DNA of 64,000 nt from Bacteroidota bacterium (GTDB lineage: Bacteria; Bacteroidota; Bacteroidia; B-17B0; Aurantibacillaceae). Under the pieces are notes generated by a model that saw only the letters and a program-made list of their open reading frames with translations, did not search any database and was not told the DNA's origin. The stretch spans positions 45,079 to 109,078 of the forward strand of contig JANYGK010000091.1 in NCBI GenBank assembly GCA_025362395.1, given 5' to 3'. The position numbers were made by a program, and so were the translations under genes. Within the stretch, counting starts at the first letter, position 1. The number at the start of each line of letters is the position of its first letter. Positions 63,200 to 64,000 of the stretch are shown piece by piece.

Positions 63200-63724
63200 T
63201 TATGCGTCCGGTTTTTTCTTTTCGATAATTTGCTTAGCAGAATCCAACATTTTTTGAACCGCTTCTTTTCCTAAAGGCTCACCGTCGGCAGATACAATGT
63301 CTTCAAACACATAGGTGTTACCGCCTGCTTTTTGAATCGTATAAAAATGGTATTCCGGTTTTGTAATTTCGCTTTCCCACATAATGGTTAAAGGCTCTTC
63401 CACTACGTATGATTTAAAAATATTTACATCGTTCGATTTGATATCGCTTTTTTTCAATTCAATATCTCCCGGATCTTCCGTGATAGAGATCTTAAAATTC
63501 TTTCCTACTTTAACTTCTAAAGCTCCCCAGCTTTGTTCGGTTATCTCTAATTTTGCGGCTGTTGTATCCGGAACAAAAATTGAAAATTGTTTTCCGAATT
63601 TGCTTAAGTCTAATACAACCATTCCCGCCGGCGCTTGTATATTTTCTTTTGTGTCTTTACCGCCGCATGCTGCAAAAACAAAAGTTATAGTTAATGCCGT
63701 TAATAATGTAAATATTTTTTTCAT
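63200..63724 (-). CDS. Lipoprotein of unknown function
   Basis: Predicted lipoprotein starting at MKKIFTLLTAL (63724). The signal ends VFAAC (about Cys19), then GGKDTKENIQAPAGMVVLDLSKFGKQFSIFVPD and a beta-rich domain. An ATG at 63745 in frame would overlap the promoter. No family recognised; the mature part has alternating strands (AKLEITEQSWGALEVKVGKNFKISI, PLTIMWESEI). Confidence 0.85.
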   Translation of the reverse strand: MKKIFTLLTALTITFVFAACGGKDTKENIQAPAGMVVLDLSKFGKQFSIFVPDTTAAKLEITEQSWGALEVKVGKNFKISITEDPGDIELKKSDIKSNDVNIFKSYVVEEPLTIMWESEITKPEYHFYTIQKAGGNTYVFEDIVSADGEPLGKEAVQKMLDSAKQIIEKKKPDA

Positions 63725-63742
63725 AGTTATAGTTTTATTAAA

Positions 63743-63773
63743 CAAATATAATGGTTAACCGGTGTGTTACAAA
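63743..63773 (-). promoter_or_regulatory. Promoter of the 63.2-kb lipoprotein gene
   Basis: Minus strand TTTG (63770-63773), 19-bp spacer and TATATTTG (63743-63750), both exact consensus elements. The -7 element ends 18 bp before the ATG at 63724 and excludes the longer start. Confidence 0.75.
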
Positions 63774-63778
63774 AAAAT

Positions 63779-63810
63779 AAATGCCACTAGTTTAGTAGCG
63801 GCATTTGTTT
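63779..63810. terminator. Hairpin with T-run, possible terminator
   Basis: AAATGCC (63779-63785) pairs with GGCATTT (63800-63806), extended inwards by three pairs across one mismatch. Followed by TTTTA on the plus strand and preceded by an A-run, so it could act on either strand. It lies between the lipoprotein promoter and the right-edge gene. Confidence 0.55.
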
Positions 63811-63844
63811 TATATATTAAAATGATACTGATGTGTCTTTAAAC

Positions 63845-63875
63845 AAAAAAGCCCTACTGAATGCAGGGCTTTTTA
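63845..63875. terminator. Terminator after the right-edge Lys/Ala-rich gene
   Basis: AAAAAGCCCT (about 63846-63855) and AGGGCTTTTT (63865-63874) form a strong stem with a 9-base loop, A-run and T-run on both sides. It directly follows the TAA at 63876-63878 in minus-strand direction, supporting that TAA as the gene's real end. Confidence 0.82.
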
Positions 63876-64000
63876 TTACTTTTTCTTAGCTGCTGCTTTT
63901 TTAGGAGCTGCTTTTTTGCTGCTGCTTTTTTAGGAGCTGCTTTTTTTACTGCTTTTTTTGCTGCTTTTTTAGGAGCTGCTTTTTTTGCTGCTTTTTTAGG
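63876..64000 (-). pseudogene. C-terminal end of a histone-H1-like Lys/Ala/Pro-rich protein, apparent frameshift, partial at window edge
   Basis: On the minus strand the edge sequence encodes repeats of PKKAAKKAA, typical of Bacteroidota histone-H1-like DNA-binding tails. From 64000 down to about 63914 the frame gives KKAAP repeats. Then a run of six T (plus strand 63912-63917), where sister repeats have seven, shifts the frame. In the original frame the reading would continue as KKQLLKKQQL and run through the terminator to a TAG at 63854-63856. With one T restored it reads on as KKAAPKKAAAKKK and stops at TAA 63876-63878, just before the terminator. Homopolymer error or true mutation cannot be told apart here. 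The gene continues past the window. Confidence 0.65.

Noticed and set aside
1..64000. CRISPR array, IS element, tRNA or rRNA genes
   Set aside because: I read through the intergenic spacers and saw no regularly spaced direct repeats, transposase, terminal inverted repeats with duplication, tRNA cloverleaf or rRNA sequence.

Overview
The window is a chromosomal segment of an AT-rich member of the Bacteroidota. Three things point there. Four large surface or secreted proteins end in type IX secretion (T9SS) C-terminal domains, two of type B (gliding-motility type) and two of type A. At least twelve genes have an exact copy of the Bacteroidota -7 promoter element TAnnTTTG just upstream of the start. 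Several families are typical of the phylum: FucP-type sugar MFS, GH92, DarA, a conserved 157-residue protein often mislabelled 'ABC transporter ATPase', and an ABC-2/M1 fusion. No rRNA, tRNA, integrase, transposase or CRISPR array was recognised. I cannot place the organism below phylum, although an isolated darA suggests a flexirubin/dialkylresorcinol-capable lineage.

Layout. 0-6.1 kb: a plus-strand glycan-use group (sugar permease, small acidic unknown, GH92 mannosidase) followed by a TlpA-like thioredoxin. 6.1-14.4 kb: minus-strand hflX, then a three-gene surface-protein operon of a T9SS-B PKD protein and two tail-fibre-like proteins that share repeat modules, one with a phage collar domain and one with an S74 intramolecular chaperone. 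14.5-19.2 kb: a c-type cytochrome divergent from a double amidohydrolase whose first half has lost its metal-binding HxH, then a P460-like haem lipoprotein and a conserved small protein. 19.3-23.1 kb: a FecCD-type metallophore/cofactor ABC importer and an orphan sensor kinase. 23.1-27.6 kb: tandem paralogues with a nearly identical 5' end but different T9SS signals. 27.8-33 kb: kup potassium transporter followed by two overlapping, uncharacterised lipoprotein genes. 33-37.7 kb: ABC ATPase and an ABC-2 permease/M1 peptidase fusion.

37.8-49.5 kb is mainly housekeeping: beta-barrel protein, efp and accA, divergent ispE, secreted M1 peptidase, bestrophin, hemE, GNAT, a 2Fe-2S thioredoxin-like protein, a TIGR01777 epimerase and glmS. 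A structured intergenic repeat candidate follows glmS. 49.8-57.4 kb holds a lipoprotein and the conserved DUF58/MoxR/DUF4350/DUF4129/membrane/SpoIIM/RDD membrane-stress-type cluster. 57.4-60.6 kb: a DUF1501/DUF1800 pair and DUF3109. 60.7-64 kb: darA, a small lipoprotein, a TonB-like protein, another lipoprotein, and at the right edge the C-terminus of a Lys/Ala/Pro-rich histone-H1-like protein with an apparent one-base frameshift.

The most interesting unexplained items are the kup-linked lipoprotein pair, the tail-fibre/T9SS operon with shared modules, the paralogue pair with switched sorting signals, the structured repeat after glmS, and two genes (ispE and the DUF3109 gene) whose -7 element lies 4-5 bases from the ATG, predicting leaderless mRNAs.
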